Counted from the stretch's first letter, positions 43,428 through 53,610 are shown. The stretch is 64,000 nt of DNA from Clostridiales bacterium (GCA_017617995.1 JAFZVE010000038.1:1-64000), one strand, 5' to 3'. Notes: generated from the sequence alone by a model not told the origin. Translations and numbers: made by a program.

Positions 43428-45878
43428 TTATTTCAATTCTGCGATCGTCACGCCGTCTTCGCCTTCTCCGAAGGTGCCGAGCCGGAATGTTCTGACTCTT
43501 CTGTCCTTCTTGAGGAACTGATCAACCGCGGACCTGAGCGCTCCGGTTCCCTTACCATGTACGATCCGGACATTCTCGATATTACTGATCACGCAGTCAT
43601 CGAGATAGCGGTCTAGAGTGCTCAGTGCCTCATCGACGGTCATACCGAGAAGCTGGATCTCGGGCATCATGGATGACTTCTTCTGAAGCCGCAGCTGCTC
43701 CGAGTGCGAGACCGTCTTACGTCTCGGTTCTTTGCGGGAACGGACCGCACTCTTACTGACCTCTTCCTTCTTCGGGTAACGGAGCGAATCAGCCGGAACG
43801 GTCAGCTTCAGCGAACCCGAAGAAAGGATACAGTTGTTCTTGCTGTCCGGTCCTTTCACGACGATACCCGTCACATCAAGCGTCGGAGAATAGTAGAGGC
43901 CGCCCTCACGGATCTTATCAGGTTTCTCACCCGGGATCTCCTTGACTTCATCATCCTCGTCTCTCTCGGCATCGATATCCGAAAGGCCGGCACGAAGATT
44001 GTTCCGGATCTGTCGGATCTTTCTTTCGGCGTCGTGGGAGTTCTCCATCTTCTGGATCTCCTTGATCTCATCTAAGATCGCATCTGCCTTCTCGAGGACC
44101 TCTTCGAGCATCTTCTGCTTCTCTTCCCTGGCCTGGGCGAGAACTCTCTTTCTTTCCTTCTCGATCCGTTTTCTCTGCTCTTCGAGATCTTCCTTCTGCT
44201 TCTTCACCTCGTCGCGCAGTTCCGCGATCTCCTGCTGGAGTTTCTCGCTCTCACGATTGTGTCGCTCGGCCGAGGACAGAAGTTCCTCTACCTTCAGGCT
44301 CTCCTCCGAGAGGATACTCTGCGCGTTCTCGATGATCCGCGATGACAGGCCGAGTTTTCGAGAGATCACGAATGCATTACTGACACCCGGGAGTCCGATG
44401 ATCAATCGGTACGTCGGAGACAGTGTCTCGATATCAAATTCGCAGCAGGCATTCTCCACGCCTTCCTGATCGACCGCATAGGCCTTCAGTTCCTTATAGT
44501 GCGTGGTCGCCACGGTAACGGCTCCCTTCTTCCTGCACTCGTCGAGGATCGCGATCGCCAGTGCCGCACCCTCCGTCGGGTCCGTGCCGGAACCGAGTTC
44601 GTCAAGAAGTACCAGCGTCGTGGGCTTAGTGAGTTTCAATATCTGCACGAGATTGGTCATATGCGCCGAGAACGTCGACAGGCTCTGCTCGATGCTCTGC
44701 TCGTCACCGATGTCGGCGAGTACTTTCGAGAAAGTGGAAACCTCGGAGCCGTCCTTACACGGGACGAAAAGCCCGGCCATCGCCATGAGTGTGATGAGAC
44801 CGCAGGTCTTAAGAGATACGGTCTTACCACCTGTATTCGGGCCCGTGATCACGAGGGTACGGTAATCGGTACCGACGGAAAAATCGATCGGCACGACCTT
44901 GTCCTTATCGATCAGGGGATGACGCGCCTTTTTGAGGTCGATCCGGCCCTGATCGTTCATGGCAGGACGAGCTGCATCAAGTTCCATCGCGAACTGGGCC
45001 TTCGCCTGCATGAAATCGATATGTCCGATCAGTGCGATATCCGTAAGGATCTCATTTTTGCTGATGCCGACTTTGCTACTCAGGATCCCGAGGATCCGGT
45101 TGATCTCTTCCTGCTCGGCCGCGGTCCACTCGCGGATCTTGTTATTCAGTTCCACGACCGCCATCGGCTCGATGAACAGTGTCTGCCCGGAAGAAGACGT
45201 GTCGTGCACGACGCCCGGGACCTCGCCCTTCTTTTCAGGCTTGACCGGTACGCAGTAGCGGCCGTCACGCATCGTGACCAGCTGATCCTGCAGGGCCTGC
45301 GGGTTCTTCCGGATCAATCGCTCGAGGATCTCGCGGATGCTGCTCTGTGCATCGCGGATCTGTCTTCGGATGTTATAAAGTTCATTACTGGCGCGGTCGT
45401 TCATCTCGTTCTCGCCCGTGATCGCCATGGAGATCTCATTCTCCAGATGTGACAGCGGGAGAAGCTGCCGGATATCCCTAAACAGCAGATGATCCTGCGG
45501 CTCGACACGAAGCCACTCCACCGTCACCTTCGACAGACGGTCAACGGCACGGAGGAACTGCGCGATGTGCAGGAGGTGCTTCATGGAAAGTGTCGCACCC
45601 GTATCCGAGAACTTTACGGCCTCGCGGATATCGTTCACACCTCCGAGAGGAAGCGAACCTTCTTTTACCAGAAATTCAAATGCGTCTTCGGTCTCCTTCT
45701 GCCACTCTTCCACCAGCGGAAGATCCGATGTCGGCAGAAGCCCGTAGCATAGTTCACGCCCGTAAATCGTACGAGCGTGATTGACCAGACGGTCTAAAAT
45801 CTTGTCATATTCTAATATCGTGAGAGAGCGGCCGCGTACGAGTTTACGCTTCGCCTCTTCTTCAAATGTCGTATACAT
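43428..45878 (-). CDS. mutS2: MutS2 protein (ribosome-collision/anti-recombination ATPase)
   Basis: Protein of 816 aa. It has the MutS core domains III and V (Walker A TGPNTGGKT; Walker B LVLLDELGSGTDPTEG), a long coiled coil (about residues 530-620) and a C-terminal Smr domain with VHGKGTGALR. The mismatch-recognition domain of MutS is absent, as expected for MutS2. The Smr motif usually written LDLRG reads IQLLG here, so the Asp and Arg are lost while HGKG is kept. MutS2 in Bacillus splits collided ribosomes; in other bacteria it suppresses recombination. Confidence 0.96.
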   Translation of the reverse strand: MYTTFEEEAKRKLVRGRSLTILEYDKILDRLVNHARTIYGRELCYGLLPTSDLPLVEEWQKETEDAFEFLVKEGSLPLGGVNDIREAVKFSDTGATLSMKHLLHIAQFLRAVDRLSKVTVEWLRVEPQDHLLFRDIRQLLPLSHLENEISMAITGENEMNDRASNELYNIRRQIRDAQSSIREILERLIRKNPQALQDQLVTMRDGRYCVPVKPEKKGEVPGVVHDTSSSGQTLFIEPMAVVELNNKIREWTAAEQEEINRILGILSSKVGISKNEILTDIALIGHIDFMQAKAQFAMELDAARPAMNDQGRIDLKKARHPLIDKDKVVPIDFSVGTDYRTLVITGPNTGGKTVSLKTCGLITLMAMAGLFVPCKDGSEVSTFSKVLADIGDEQSIEQSLSTFSAHMTNLVQILKLTKPTTLVLLDELGSGTDPTEGAALAIAILDECRKKGAVTVATTHYKELKAYAVDQEGVENACCEFDIETLSPTYRLIIGLPGVSNAFVISRKLGLSSRIIENAQSILSEESLKVEELLSSAERHNRESEKLQQEIAELRDEVKKQKEDLEEQRKRIEKERKRVLAQAREEKQKMLEEVLEKADAILDEIKEIQKMENSHDAERKIRQIRNNLRAGLSDIDAERDEDDEVKEIPGEKPDKIREGGLYYSPTLDVTGIVVKGPDSKNNCILSSGSLKLTVPADSLRYPKKEEVSKSAVRSRKEPRRKTVSHSEQLRLQKKSSMMPEIQLLGMTVDEALSTLDRYLDDCVISNIENVRIVHGKGTGALRSAVDQFLKKDRRVRTFRLGTFGEGEDGVTIAELK

Positions 45879-45939
45879 AGACTCCTCTTATTTCTTCGAA
45901 GAAGCCCTGTTTATCTTTAGAAAAGCGGCTCCTTTTTCT

Positions 45940-46989
45940 TTAGGAAAGAAGCTTCGATCTTTCCACCTCATCCAGAGAGATGCTCTTCTTCATAGCCAGA
46001 CCTTCTTCGATATCTACGTCCGTGATCTCACCATGTCTGTAGACCACGAGACGGTTCAGTCTCTTATCTTTGATGCACTCGATCGCGCGTACGCCCATGA
46101 GACTCGCCATCGTGCGGTCACGGAGCGTCGGGCTTCCGCCTCTCTGCAGGTGGCCGAGGATCGTCGGACGGGATTCGATCTCTGTCGCATCTTCGATCTT
46201 CTTGGCAATCTCTGTCGCATCGCCGGCACCTTCTGCCACGATTACGATATAGTGGCGCTTACCCTTATTTCTACAATCGAGGATCGTCTTAATGACTTCC
46301 TTCATATCCCACGGCACTTCCGGAAGGAGGATGATCTCCGCCCCGGTCGCGATACCGACGTTCAGTGCGATATAACCGGCATGACGTCCCATGACCTCAA
46401 TAACACTGCAGCGCTCATGAGAGGATGCCGTATCACGGAGTTTGTCGATCGCTTCCATCGCAGTATTCATCGCGGTGTCATAACCGATCGTATACTCGGT
46501 GCAGGCGACGTCGTTATCGATCGTACCCGGGATACCGATGACCGGAATACCGATTCTCGCGAGATCTCTCGCGCCCTTGAAGGAACCGTCACCGCCGACT
46601 ACGACCAGACAGTCGATGCCGAATACTTTACACATCTTCGCACCCTGCAGAACACCGGCCGGCGTCTCGAAGCTCTTCGATCTTGCGGTCATCAGGAAGG
46701 TACCACCGCGCTGGAGCGTCTCGGAAACATCTCTGTGGCCGAGTTCCTTCACTTCGCCCTTCCAAAGGCCGTGATAACCACGTGTCACGCCCATCATCTT
46801 AAAACCGGCTTTTGTTCCGGCGCGGACGACCGCACGGATCGTCGCATTCATACCCGGGGCATCGCCTCCGGAGGTCAGGATGCCGACGCCTCTGACTTCC
46901 GGTTGCTGGCTTAAGTCGATCTGTGCGTAGTTCTTCGCTACCATTTCCTTCAGGTTCGGCAGATTGCCGTTTGTATATTCTTCAAACAT
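45940..46989 (-). CDS. pfkA: ATP-dependent 6-phosphofructokinase
   Basis: Commits fructose-6-phosphate to glycolysis. Protein of 349 aa with GILTSGGDAPGMNATIRAVV, VVGGDGSFKGA and the catalytic GIPGTIDNDV. The glycine in GGDGS and the glycine in GIPGTIDND, rather than Asp and Lys, mark it as ATP- and not pyrophosphate-dependent. It is about 30 residues longer than usual because of an N-terminal extension; AAAGGGAGAAG lies upstream of the ATG at 46989, so the extension is probably translated. It follows dnaE by 80 bases. Confidence 0.96.
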   Translation of the reverse strand: MFEEYTNGNLPNLKEMVAKNYAQIDLSQQPEVRGVGILTSGGDAPGMNATIRAVVRAGTKAGFKMMGVTRGYHGLWKGEVKELGHRDVSETLQRGGTFLMTARSKSFETPAGVLQGAKMCKVFGIDCLVVVGGDGSFKGARDLARIGIPVIGIPGTIDNDVACTEYTIGYDTAMNTAMEAIDKLRDTASSHERCSVIEVMGRHAGYIALNVGIATGAEIILLPEVPWDMKEVIKTILDCRNKGKRHYIVIVAEGAGDATEIAKKIEDATEIESRPTILGHLQRGGSPTLRDRTMASLMGVRAIECIKDKRLNRLVVYRHGEITDVDIEEGLAMKKSISLDEVERSKLLS

Positions 46990-47069
46990 ATGTCTTCTCC
47001 CTTTCGATCAGAGCTCTCGCTCCTCGGCTTTTTCCAGAATGAATTACATCTCGTATTATACCAAACCAT

Positions 47070-50000
47070 TCAGAACAGGGAAACATTTTCCATGCCCAAT
47101 TCCTTGACCAGAATCGTGCACACCTCCCGGCTCCACTCGATGTCGTACTCGGAAGGAAGGTGGATACTCTTCTTCTCTTTCGGAAGCGCAATATATACCG
47201 GTGTATTACCGTGGAAATACGCACAGGTAGCCAGGATCCTCTTGAAGCCATCGTCATCCGATGTCCCGAAATAGCGAATTGCCAGACGCGTCGTGGGAGT
47301 AGTCTCCCGCGATTGGACCTGCGGAGTTGCCGCCGCTTCCGGAGTCTTCCCTTCCATAGACGCTTCTCCAGGTACCGGATTGGGGGAAGTCGGAGAGGAC
47401 TCATTCTTCTTCGTACCATTTCCGTATCCGTTTGTCCGCTTATAGTTGAAACCGGACTTCGGCGGCGGAAGCTGGCACAGCGGTTCGTCATCCCGGCTCA
47501 GCGTGACACAGTCGTCCAGCACAAGCTTGACGGCATCTTCCTCGACCTGGACCCGGCCACGCATCAGGAGCGCGCGAGAAGACTGGATTACCTGACCATA
47601 CTGACTGTATGCCTTCGGGAAAACGAGCACGTCGTAATCTCCGAAAAGATCTTCGATCCTGAGGATGCACATGAAATCTCCGTTCTTGGTCGTTTTCTGA
47701 TTCTTCTTGGAGATCAGTCCGGCCATGACTACCTGTTCCTTGTCCTTGAGGACGCGCCCCGATCCAAACTCATCATCGATCGTCCTTAGGAAAGACGTAT
47801 AGTCCGTATCGGTCTGCGCGATTGCCTTCTTGTAGTTATTCAGAGGATGTCCCGAGATATAAAGTCCCACCATCTCCTTTTCCTTCATGAGGCGTTCTTC
47901 CATCGGAAATTCACTGACATTCGGAAGCACCGGTTCTTCTGCCGCCGCTTCGGCCTCATCTCCCAGGAGACTGAATATCGAGATCTGTCCCTCCATCGCC
48001 GAGCGCTTCGTCGCCGCAAGACTGGCAAGATACGGCTCGACTGCTCCGAGCATCTGTGATCTCGGGATACCGAACTCATCCATAGCCGACGAATAGATGA
48101 GACTCTCGATCATCTTCTTATTGATTTCCAGCGCCTCACTTCTGCGAAGGAAATCGCCGAAGGACGTAAAACTTCCGTTTACCTCACGATCAATCACGAG
48201 TCTTCTTACCGCACTTTCTCCCACATTCTTGACGGCTGTCAGACCGATGCGGATCGCCCTGTCGCCTTCCGTGGCAAAGTGAACGGTGCTCTTATTGACC
48301 GAGGGCGGAAGGATCGAGATACCCATCTTCTTGGCAACCGAGGTATACCAGGCTGACTGGGACTGGTTCCCGAGAAAACTGTTAAGCATCGCAGCCATAA
48401 ACTCCGTAGGATAGTGGTATTTCAGATATGCCGTATAGTAGCCGACCACAGCATATGCCGCCGCATGCGATTTGTTAAAGGCATAACCGGCGAACTGCGT
48501 CACATCGTCAAAGATCTTCCTGGCAATGGGCTCGGAAACACCGTGGGCTATCGCGCCCTCGACTTCTCTTCCCTTCTCGTCTTTCCCGCCGTAGATGAAT
48601 ATCTGACGGTATTTCTCCATCATGGATGCCTTCTTCTTGGCCATGGCACGGCGGATATTATCGGACTGACCCATGGAGAATCCGGCCAGATCTCTGACGA
48701 TCTGCATGACCTGTTCCTGGTAGATCATACATCCGTAAGTCATGTTGAGGATCGGCTCAAGAAGCGGATGGTCATACTTGATGGAGGTCGGATCATGGCG
48801 CGCCGCCACATACTTCGGGATCTGATCCATCGGACCCGGACGGTAAAGTGAGATGCCCGCGATGATATCCTCAAGCGACGAAGGCTTGAGGTCAGTCATA
48901 AAGGATGTCATGCCCGAACTTTCAAGCTGGAAGACGCCCTCTGTCTCACCCCGGCTGATCATCTCATATACGGCCGGTTCATCCATCGGGATCCGGTCAA
49001 AGTCGATCTCGATCCCCTGATTTTCCAGGACCATCTGTGCGGTGTCGCGCATCACCGTCAATGTCCGGAGTCCGAGGAAGTCAAACTTCAGAAGACCGAT
49101 CTCCTCCGCATTGGCCTTGGCAAACTGGACGACCACGGATTCATCGTTCTTCGCCAGCGGGGCGATCTCGGTGAGCGGTTTGGCCGAGATGATCACGCCG
49201 GCCGCATGGGTAGACGTATGGCGCGGCATCCCCTCAAACTTCAGCGCGATATCGATGACCTGCCGTACCACATCGTTATTCTCATATTCATTCTTCAGAT
49301 CCGGCGAGATCTTCAGGGCATCCGTGATTGTGATACCCAGATTATCCGGAACCATCTTGCAGATCCGGTCGCTGTCCGAGAAGGAGAGATCCAGCGCTCT
49401 TGCCACATCCTTGATACAGGCGCGGGCGGCCAGCGTTCCGAAAGTCACGACCTGTGCGACACGATCTGCTCCGTACTTCTTCGTGACATAGTCGATCACT
49501 TCCTGCCTTCTCTCGACACAGAAATCGATGTCAAAGTCAGGCATGCTGACACGTTCACTATTCAGGAAACGCTCAAAGATCAGGTTATACTTGATCGGAT
49601 CGATATTAGTGATCTTCAGTGCATATGCCACGAGAGAACCCGCGCCGGAACCACGGCCCGGGCCGACCATGATGCCTTTATCCCTGGCAAATCGTATGTA
49701 ATCCCACACGATGAGATAATAATCGGTATATCCCATCGAAGTGATGACACTCATCTCATATTCGGCACGCTTCCGATACTCCTCGATCCGTGCCTCATCC
49801 CGGCAGTCCATAAGCCTGTCTTTCAGCCCTTCTTCACAGAGGTGTCTTAAGAATTCTTCGGCATCTGCATACTCAAGAGGTACATCAAAGGCCGGCAGAT
49901 GGATCTGATCGAAGGTGTATCCCGCATGGCACTGACTCGCGATCTTCGTCGTATTCTCGATCGCAGACGGTACCGATGCGAAATAACTCCGCATCTCCTG

Positions 50001-50756
50001 CTCTGACTTGATATAGAAATCCTGTGACGTCATCCGCATCCGGTCCGGATCACTCATCTTCTTACCCGTCTGCATACACAGGAGCACCTCGTGAGATTCG
50101 GCGTCCTCCTTGTACATATAGTGACAGTCATTCGTCGCGACCAGCGGGATGCCCGTCTCATTGGAAAGACGGATCAGATGCGTGTTCACTTTCTGCTGCT
50201 CCGGTATCTGGTTACTCTGGATCTCCAGATAGAAATTCCCTCTTCCGAATACCCGGTCATACCATAGCGCCGTTTCCTTTGCAGCATCCGGATCATCCTT
50301 GAGGATCTTTGAGGCTACTTCACCGGAGAGACAGGCCGACATCGCGATCAGGCCTTCCGAATACTTCTCCAGAAGTTCATGGTCCACTCTGGGCTTGTAG
50401 TAGAAGCCTTCCGTAAAACCGGCCGAGACCAGACGATTGAGGTTGATCAGGCCCTCATCATTCTTCGCCAGAAGGATCAGGTGGTAGTACACACGGTCCT
50501 CTGCTTCCTTCATAAAACGGCTTCGCGGAGCCACATAAACCTCACATCCGATGATGGGATGGATCCCTTCTTCGGTCATCGCCTTGTAGAACTCTACGGT
50601 ACCGTACATAGAACCGTGATCCGTGATCGCGCACGCCGTCATGCCCAGTTCCTTGAGCCGTGCAGCGAGACGCTTGATGCGGATCGCACCATCGAGAAGA
50701 CTATATTCCGTATGCAGATGCAGATGCACGAAGCCCTGTAGTTTCTCTTCACTCAT
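47070..50756 (-). CDS. dnaE: DNA polymerase III subunit alpha, DnaE type
   Basis: Replicative polymerase of 1228 aa. Domains in order: PHP (FVHLHLHTEYSLLDGA), polymerase core with GPGRGSGAGSLVAYAL and the metal aspartates in MPDFDIDFC, the helix-hairpin-helix/beta-clamp region, an OB fold (KDKEQVVMAGLISKKN) and a C-terminal domain. The ATG at 50756 has AGGTAAGGGA upstream. A longer in-frame start overlaps uvrB and is rejected. Between the OB fold and the last domain lies a Ser/Thr/Pro-rich insertion of about 60 residues (about 47.28-47.45 kb). Clostridia usually have PolC as well; PolC is not in this window. Confidence 0.97.
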   Translation of the reverse strand: MSEEKLQGFVHLHLHTEYSLLDGAIRIKRLAARLKELGMTACAITDHGSMYGTVEFYKAMTEEGIHPIIGCEVYVAPRSRFMKEAEDRVYYHLILLAKNDEGLINLNRLVSAGFTEGFYYKPRVDHELLEKYSEGLIAMSACLSGEVASKILKDDPDAAKETALWYDRVFGRGNFYLEIQSNQIPEQQKVNTHLIRLSNETGIPLVATNDCHYMYKEDAESHEVLLCMQTGKKMSDPDRMRMTSQDFYIKSEQEMRSYFASVPSAIENTTKIASQCHAGYTFDQIHLPAFDVPLEYADAEEFLRHLCEEGLKDRLMDCRDEARIEEYRKRAEYEMSVITSMGYTDYYLIVWDYIRFARDKGIMVGPGRGSGAGSLVAYALKITNIDPIKYNLIFERFLNSERVSMPDFDIDFCVERRQEVIDYVTKKYGADRVAQVVTFGTLAARACIKDVARALDLSFSDSDRICKMVPDNLGITITDALKISPDLKNEYENNDVVRQVIDIALKFEGMPRHTSTHAAGVIISAKPLTEIAPLAKNDESVVVQFAKANAEEIGLLKFDFLGLRTLTVMRDTAQMVLENQGIEIDFDRIPMDEPAVYEMISRGETEGVFQLESSGMTSFMTDLKPSSLEDIIAGISLYRPGPMDQIPKYVAARHDPTSIKYDHPLLEPILNMTYGCMIYQEQVMQIVRDLAGFSMGQSDNIRRAMAKKKASMMEKYRQIFIYGGKDEKGREVEGAIAHGVSEPIARKIFDDVTQFAGYAFNKSHAAAYAVVGYYTAYLKYHYPTEFMAAMLNSFLGNQSQSAWYTSVAKKMGISILPPSVNKSTVHFATEGDRAIRIGLTAVKNVGESAVRRLVIDREVNGSFTSFGDFLRRSEALEINKKMIESLIYSSAMDEFGIPRSQMLGAVEPYLASLAATKRSAMEGQISIFSLLGDEAEAAAEEPVLPNVSEFPMEERLMKEKEMVGLYISGHPLNNYKKAIAQTDTDYTSFLRTIDDEFGSGRVLKDKEQVVMAGLISKKNQKTTKNGDFMCILRIEDLFGDYDVLVFPKAYSQYGQVIQSSRALLMRGRVQVEEDAVKLVLDDCVTLSRDDEPLCQLPPPKSGFNYKRTNGYGNGTKKNESSPTSPNPVPGEASMEGKTPEAAATPQVQSRETTPTTRLAIRYFGTSDDDGFKRILATCAYFHGNTPVYIALPKEKKSIHLPSEYDIEWSREVCTILVKELGMENVSLF

Positions 50757-50805
50757 TTCCCTTACCTCGTTTCGCCTCTTACCGCGAAGTCCATGTAGCG
50801 GAAGA

Positions 50806-52827
50806 TCACTTCTCGTCTCCCAGTTTTCCCTTGACAACTACAAGCAGGTCACGAAGTCTCGCCGCTTCTTCAAAAGCCAGGTCCTTCGCCGCTGCCTTCA
50901 TCTCCTTCTCCAGACGCGCCGCCAGTTTCTCGAGGTCTTTTCTGGACATATGCGTCTTCTTCTCATTGACAAGATCAGACAGATCCTTCATGTCGATCTC
51001 TTCCTCCGAGCTGACCTCCTCGATCGTCTGCAGCATATCGCGCACTTCCTTCGAGACGCTCTTCGGCGTGATGTTATGCTCTTCATTATATCGGATCTGG
51101 ATCTCACGGCGGCGGTTCGTCTCCGAGACGGCCTCAAACATGGAATCCGTCACGTCATCCGCATAGAAGATGACCCGTCCGTTCACATTTCTCGCCGCAC
51201 GTCCGATCATCTGGATCAGAGATCTCGTCGACCTGAGGAAACCTTCCTTATCCGCATCGAGGATCATCAGGAGCGATACCTCCGGAATATCGAGACCCTC
51301 GCGCAGGAGGTTGATGCCCACGAGCACATCAAACTCACCTCTTCTGAGCTCACGCAGGATCTTCATACGATCCACGGTATCGATATCGGAATGGAGGTAC
51401 TTGACTCGGATCTCCTCCTGCTTGAGATATCCGGTCAGATCCTCCGACATCTTCTTCGTCAGCGTCAGGATCAGAGCTCTCTCTCCCTTGGCGACAGTCG
51501 CGCGGATCTCGGTAAGGATATCCTCCATCTGTCCTTCGACAGGACGGATCGAGATCTCCGGATCGAGAAGGCCCGTCGGGCGGATGATCTGCTCGACGGT
51601 TTTCTCACTGTGCTCAGCCTCATACTTCGAAGGTGTTGCCGATACGAAGATTGTCTGGCCCATCTTCTTCTCAAATTCCTCGAACTTCAAGGGGCGGTTA
51701 TCAAATGCGGACGGCAGACGGAAACCGTAATCCACGAGCGTGGTCTTACGGGAACGGTCACCGTTATACATCGCACCGATCTGCGGGACCGTCACGTGCG
51801 ACTCGTCGATCATCAGAAGATAATCCTCCGGCATAAAGTCCATGAGCGTGTACGGTGGAGAACCGGGCTTTCTCTGTGTGAGATGACGGGAATAGTTCTC
51901 GATCCCCTTCACAAAACCCGTCTCCGAGAGCATCTCCAGATCATATCGCGTCCGCTGTTCGAGACGGTACGCCTCGATGAGCTTGCCCGCTTCACGAAGT
52001 TCCTTCAACCGCTCTTCGAGTTCTTCTTCGATCGTCACGATCGCCCGATCGAGCTTGGCCTTCGTCGTCGCATAGTGGGATGCCGGGAAGATCACGCTGT
52101 AGTTTCTGTTCCAGACGACCTTACCGGTCAGATAGTGCACCTCCGAGATCTTCTCGATCTCGTCTCCGAAGAAGGTCACCCTCGTCAGGAGTTCCTCCGA
52201 AGACGGCGGGAAGATATCGAGCGTATCGCCCTTTACGCGGAAGGCACCTCGGGTGATCTCGTAGTCGTTTCTTACATATTGAAGATCGATAAGCTTACGG
52301 ATCACGGCATCTCTGGACACGATCATGCCCTGACGGAGATTGATCATCAGGTCCTTATAGTCTGCCGGGTCACCGAGACCATAGATACATGACACGGAAG
52401 CCACGACGATGACGTCTCTTCTATCGAGAAGCGAACTCGTCGCGCTATGACGCATCCGGTCGATCTCATCGTTGATATCGCAGTCCTTCTCGATGAAGGT
52501 ATCCGTAGAGGCGATATATGCCTCCGGCTGGTAATAGTCATAATAGGAAACGAAGAACTCGACGGCATTGTCCGGGAAGAAGGCCTTAAACTCCGCAGCC
52601 AGCTGGGCGGCCAGAGTCTTATTCGGCGCGATGACAAGTGTCGGGCGCTGGGTCTTCTCGATGATGTTCGCCATCGTGAAGGTCTTACCGGAACCGGTCA
52701 CGCCTAGAAGGGTCTGCGCCTTCATGCCGGAAGCAAGACCATCGACCAGACCATCGATCGCCTGCGGCTGATCTCCCGTCGGGGCAAATGGGGAATGAAT
52801 GACAAATCGGTTGGACTTCTGTTCCAT
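50806..52827 (-). CDS. uvrB: Excinuclease ABC subunit UvrB
   Basis: Damage-recognition helicase of nucleotide-excision repair. Protein of 673 aa with Walker [15 protein letters not shown], the beta-hairpin region ([14 protein letters not shown]), [13 protein letters not shown], and a C-terminal UVR domain that binds UvrC. The ATG at 52827 has no convincing Shine-Dalgarno sequence; only a weak GG lies upstream. The leader is short, and a LexA-type box spans it. uvrA and uvrC are not in the window. Confidence 0.97.
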   Translation of the reverse strand: MEQKSNRFVIHSPFAPTGDQPQAIDGLVDGLASGMKAQTLLGVTGSGKTFTMANIIEKTQRPTLVIAPNKTLAAQLAAEFKAFFPDNAVEFFVSYYDYYQPEAYIASTDTFIEKDCDINDEIDRMRHSATSSLLDRRDVIVVASVSCIYGLGDPADYKDLMINLRQGMIVSRDAVIRKLIDLQYVRNDYEITRGAFRVKGDTLDIFPPSSEELLTRVTFFGDEIEKISEVHYLTGKVVWNRNYSVIFPASHYATTKAKLDRAIVTIEEELEERLKELREAGKLIEAYRLEQRTRYDLEMLSETGFVKGIENYSRHLTQRKPGSPPYTLMDFMPEDYLLMIDESHVTVPQIGAMYNGDRSRKTTLVDYGFRLPSAFDNRPLKFEEFEKKMGQTIFVSATPSKYEAEHSEKTVEQIIRPTGLLDPEISIRPVEGQMEDILTEIRATVAKGERALILTLTKKMSEDLTGYLKQEEIRVKYLHSDIDTVDRMKILRELRRGEFDVLVGINLLREGLDIPEVSLLMILDADKEGFLRSTRSLIQMIGRAARNVNGRVIFYADDVTDSMFEAVSETNRRREIQIRYNEEHNITPKSVSKEVRDMLQTIEEVSSEEEIDMKDLSDLVNEKKTHMSRKDLEKLAARLEKEMKAAAKDLAFEEAARLRDLLVVVKGKLGDEK

Positions 52828-52846
52828 GCGTATAACCAAAACTTTC

Positions 52847-52860
52847 GAACATATTTTCGT
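52847..52860. promoter_or_regulatory. LexA/DinR-type SOS box at uvrB
   Basis: CGAACATATTTTCG (minus strand CGAAAATATGTTCG) differs by one base from the palindromic CGAAC-N4-GTTCG box of Gram-positive LexA. It lies between the uvrB -10 and the start codon, where LexA would block the promoter. uvrB is an SOS gene in many Firmicutes. Confidence 0.7.
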
Positions 52861-52868
52861 TTGATTCA

Positions 52869-52897
52869 GTATAGCACATATTTACTTAAAGAGGAAC
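52869..52897 (-). promoter_or_regulatory. uvrB promoter
   Basis: On the minus strand: TTCCTC (weak -35, 52892-52897), a 17-base spacer, then TATACT (52869-52874). Besides this promoter and the SOS box, the 240-base gap to the XRE gene holds its terminator. Confidence 0.6.
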
Positions 52898-52983
52898 ATC
52901 GAAATATATAATGTTTTAAATGACGTTTCCTCCAATTTCGCAGGAAGCAATCACTGCTCCATCTTTCTTAAGTGTATTTTTAG

Positions 52984-53045
52984 TAAAAAAATACTTTCCG
53001 TGCCTCCGCAGGGCTCAAGCCCGAGGACCAGCACGAGAAAGTATT
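52984..53045 (-). terminator. Intrinsic terminator after the XRE gene
   Basis: On the minus strand AATACTTTC pairs with GAAAGTATT (outer stem, with an adjoining GTGC/GCAC), around an inner GGGCTTGAGCCC hairpin. TTTTTTT follows. It ends 23 bases after the XRE stop. Confidence 0.88.
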
Positions 53046-53067
53046 CTTTATCACGAGTTTAGACATA

Positions 53068-53298
53068 TTACGAAACCTGATCGACAACCAGGATCCTTTC
53101 GATCGGAACCCGGAATGTGAGCGAAAGGACCAGAAGATTATCGATGGTCGGCATGCTCACTCCTCTCTGCCACTTGTAGATTGCCTGAGGTGTGGCGAAT
53201 CCGAATATATCCTGAAGATCTCTTACAGAAAGTCCTGCATCTTCACGAAGCCTGACGATATTACTTCCTGTTTCTTCCATGTTGATGATTGGTAGCAT
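53068..53298 (-). CDS. Small XRE-family helix-turn-helix regulator
   Basis: DNA-binding protein of 76 aa, almost entirely a HTH_3 domain: NIVRLREDAGLSVRDLQDIFGF (helices 1-3) and ATPQAIYKWQRGVSMPTIDNLLVLSLTFRVPIERIL (helices 3-5). The ATG at 53298 has AGGGGG 8 bases upstream. It follows, in the same direction, the 45-residue peptide gene, with an intrinsic terminator between them and no room for a normal promoter, so expression may depend on read-through. The target is unknown. Confidence 0.85.
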   Translation of the reverse strand: MLPIINMEETGSNIVRLREDAGLSVRDLQDIFGFATPQAIYKWQRGVSMPTIDNLLVLSLTFRVPIERILVVDQVS

Positions 53299-53325
53299 AA
53301 GGCATTCCCCCTTTGTATTTTGCTA

Positions 53326-53362
53326 ATAAAAAACCGCTTTTCCTTAATGGCCGGAAAAGCGG
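53326..53362 (-). terminator. Intrinsic terminator between the peptide and XRE genes
   Basis: On the minus strand CCGCTTTTCC pairs perfectly with GGAAAAGCGG around a 9-base loop, followed by TTTTTTATTA. It lies 30 bases after the peptide stop and 28 bases before the XRE start. Confidence 0.92.
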
Positions 53363-53392
53363 TAACTGTCGTTCCTTAAGAATCGTGAAACC

Positions 53393-53530
53393 TTATATCT
53401 CATAGTGTCTCACAATCGCTTTTCCTGTTTTTCGGCTGAACATAATGACCATACCCTTGGTGTCTTTGACGACGGCATAAGAGGCGGTAGCGTTATGAAT
53501 GGCTTTGGCTGTAATATGGTTAATTCTCAT
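53393..53530 (-). CDS. Small basic protein, 45 aa, unknown function
   Basis: Short reading frame translating to MRINHITAKAIHNATASYAV (first 20 residues) and ending ...SRKTGKAIVRHYEI. The reasons to call it a gene are a good Shine-Dalgarno sequence (AAAGGAG, 10 bases before the ATG), a promoter about 80 bases upstream, and a strong terminator just after the stop. The product is basic, with neither a membrane segment nor a cysteine. It resembles no family I recognise. With the XRE gene next door it could be a regulator partner or a toxin- or antitoxin-like peptide, but nothing in the sequence decides this. Confidence 0.65.
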   Translation of the reverse strand: MRINHITAKAIHNATASYAVVKDTKGMVIMFSRKTGKAIVRHYEI

Positions 53531-53610
53531 TTGTGAAACACTCCTTTCGTTAATTTTCGTTCAGTTTCTCTACTGATATTTGTACTTTACCACTCTTGAT
53601 TTCATTTGTC

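Noticed and set aside
45879..45939. Possible terminator between pfkA and mutS2
   Set aside because: T-rich but no stable stem; mutS2 is probably co-transcribed.
50623..52392. 589-codon open frame on the plus strand
   Set aside because: Antisense to dnaE/uvrB; no start signal.
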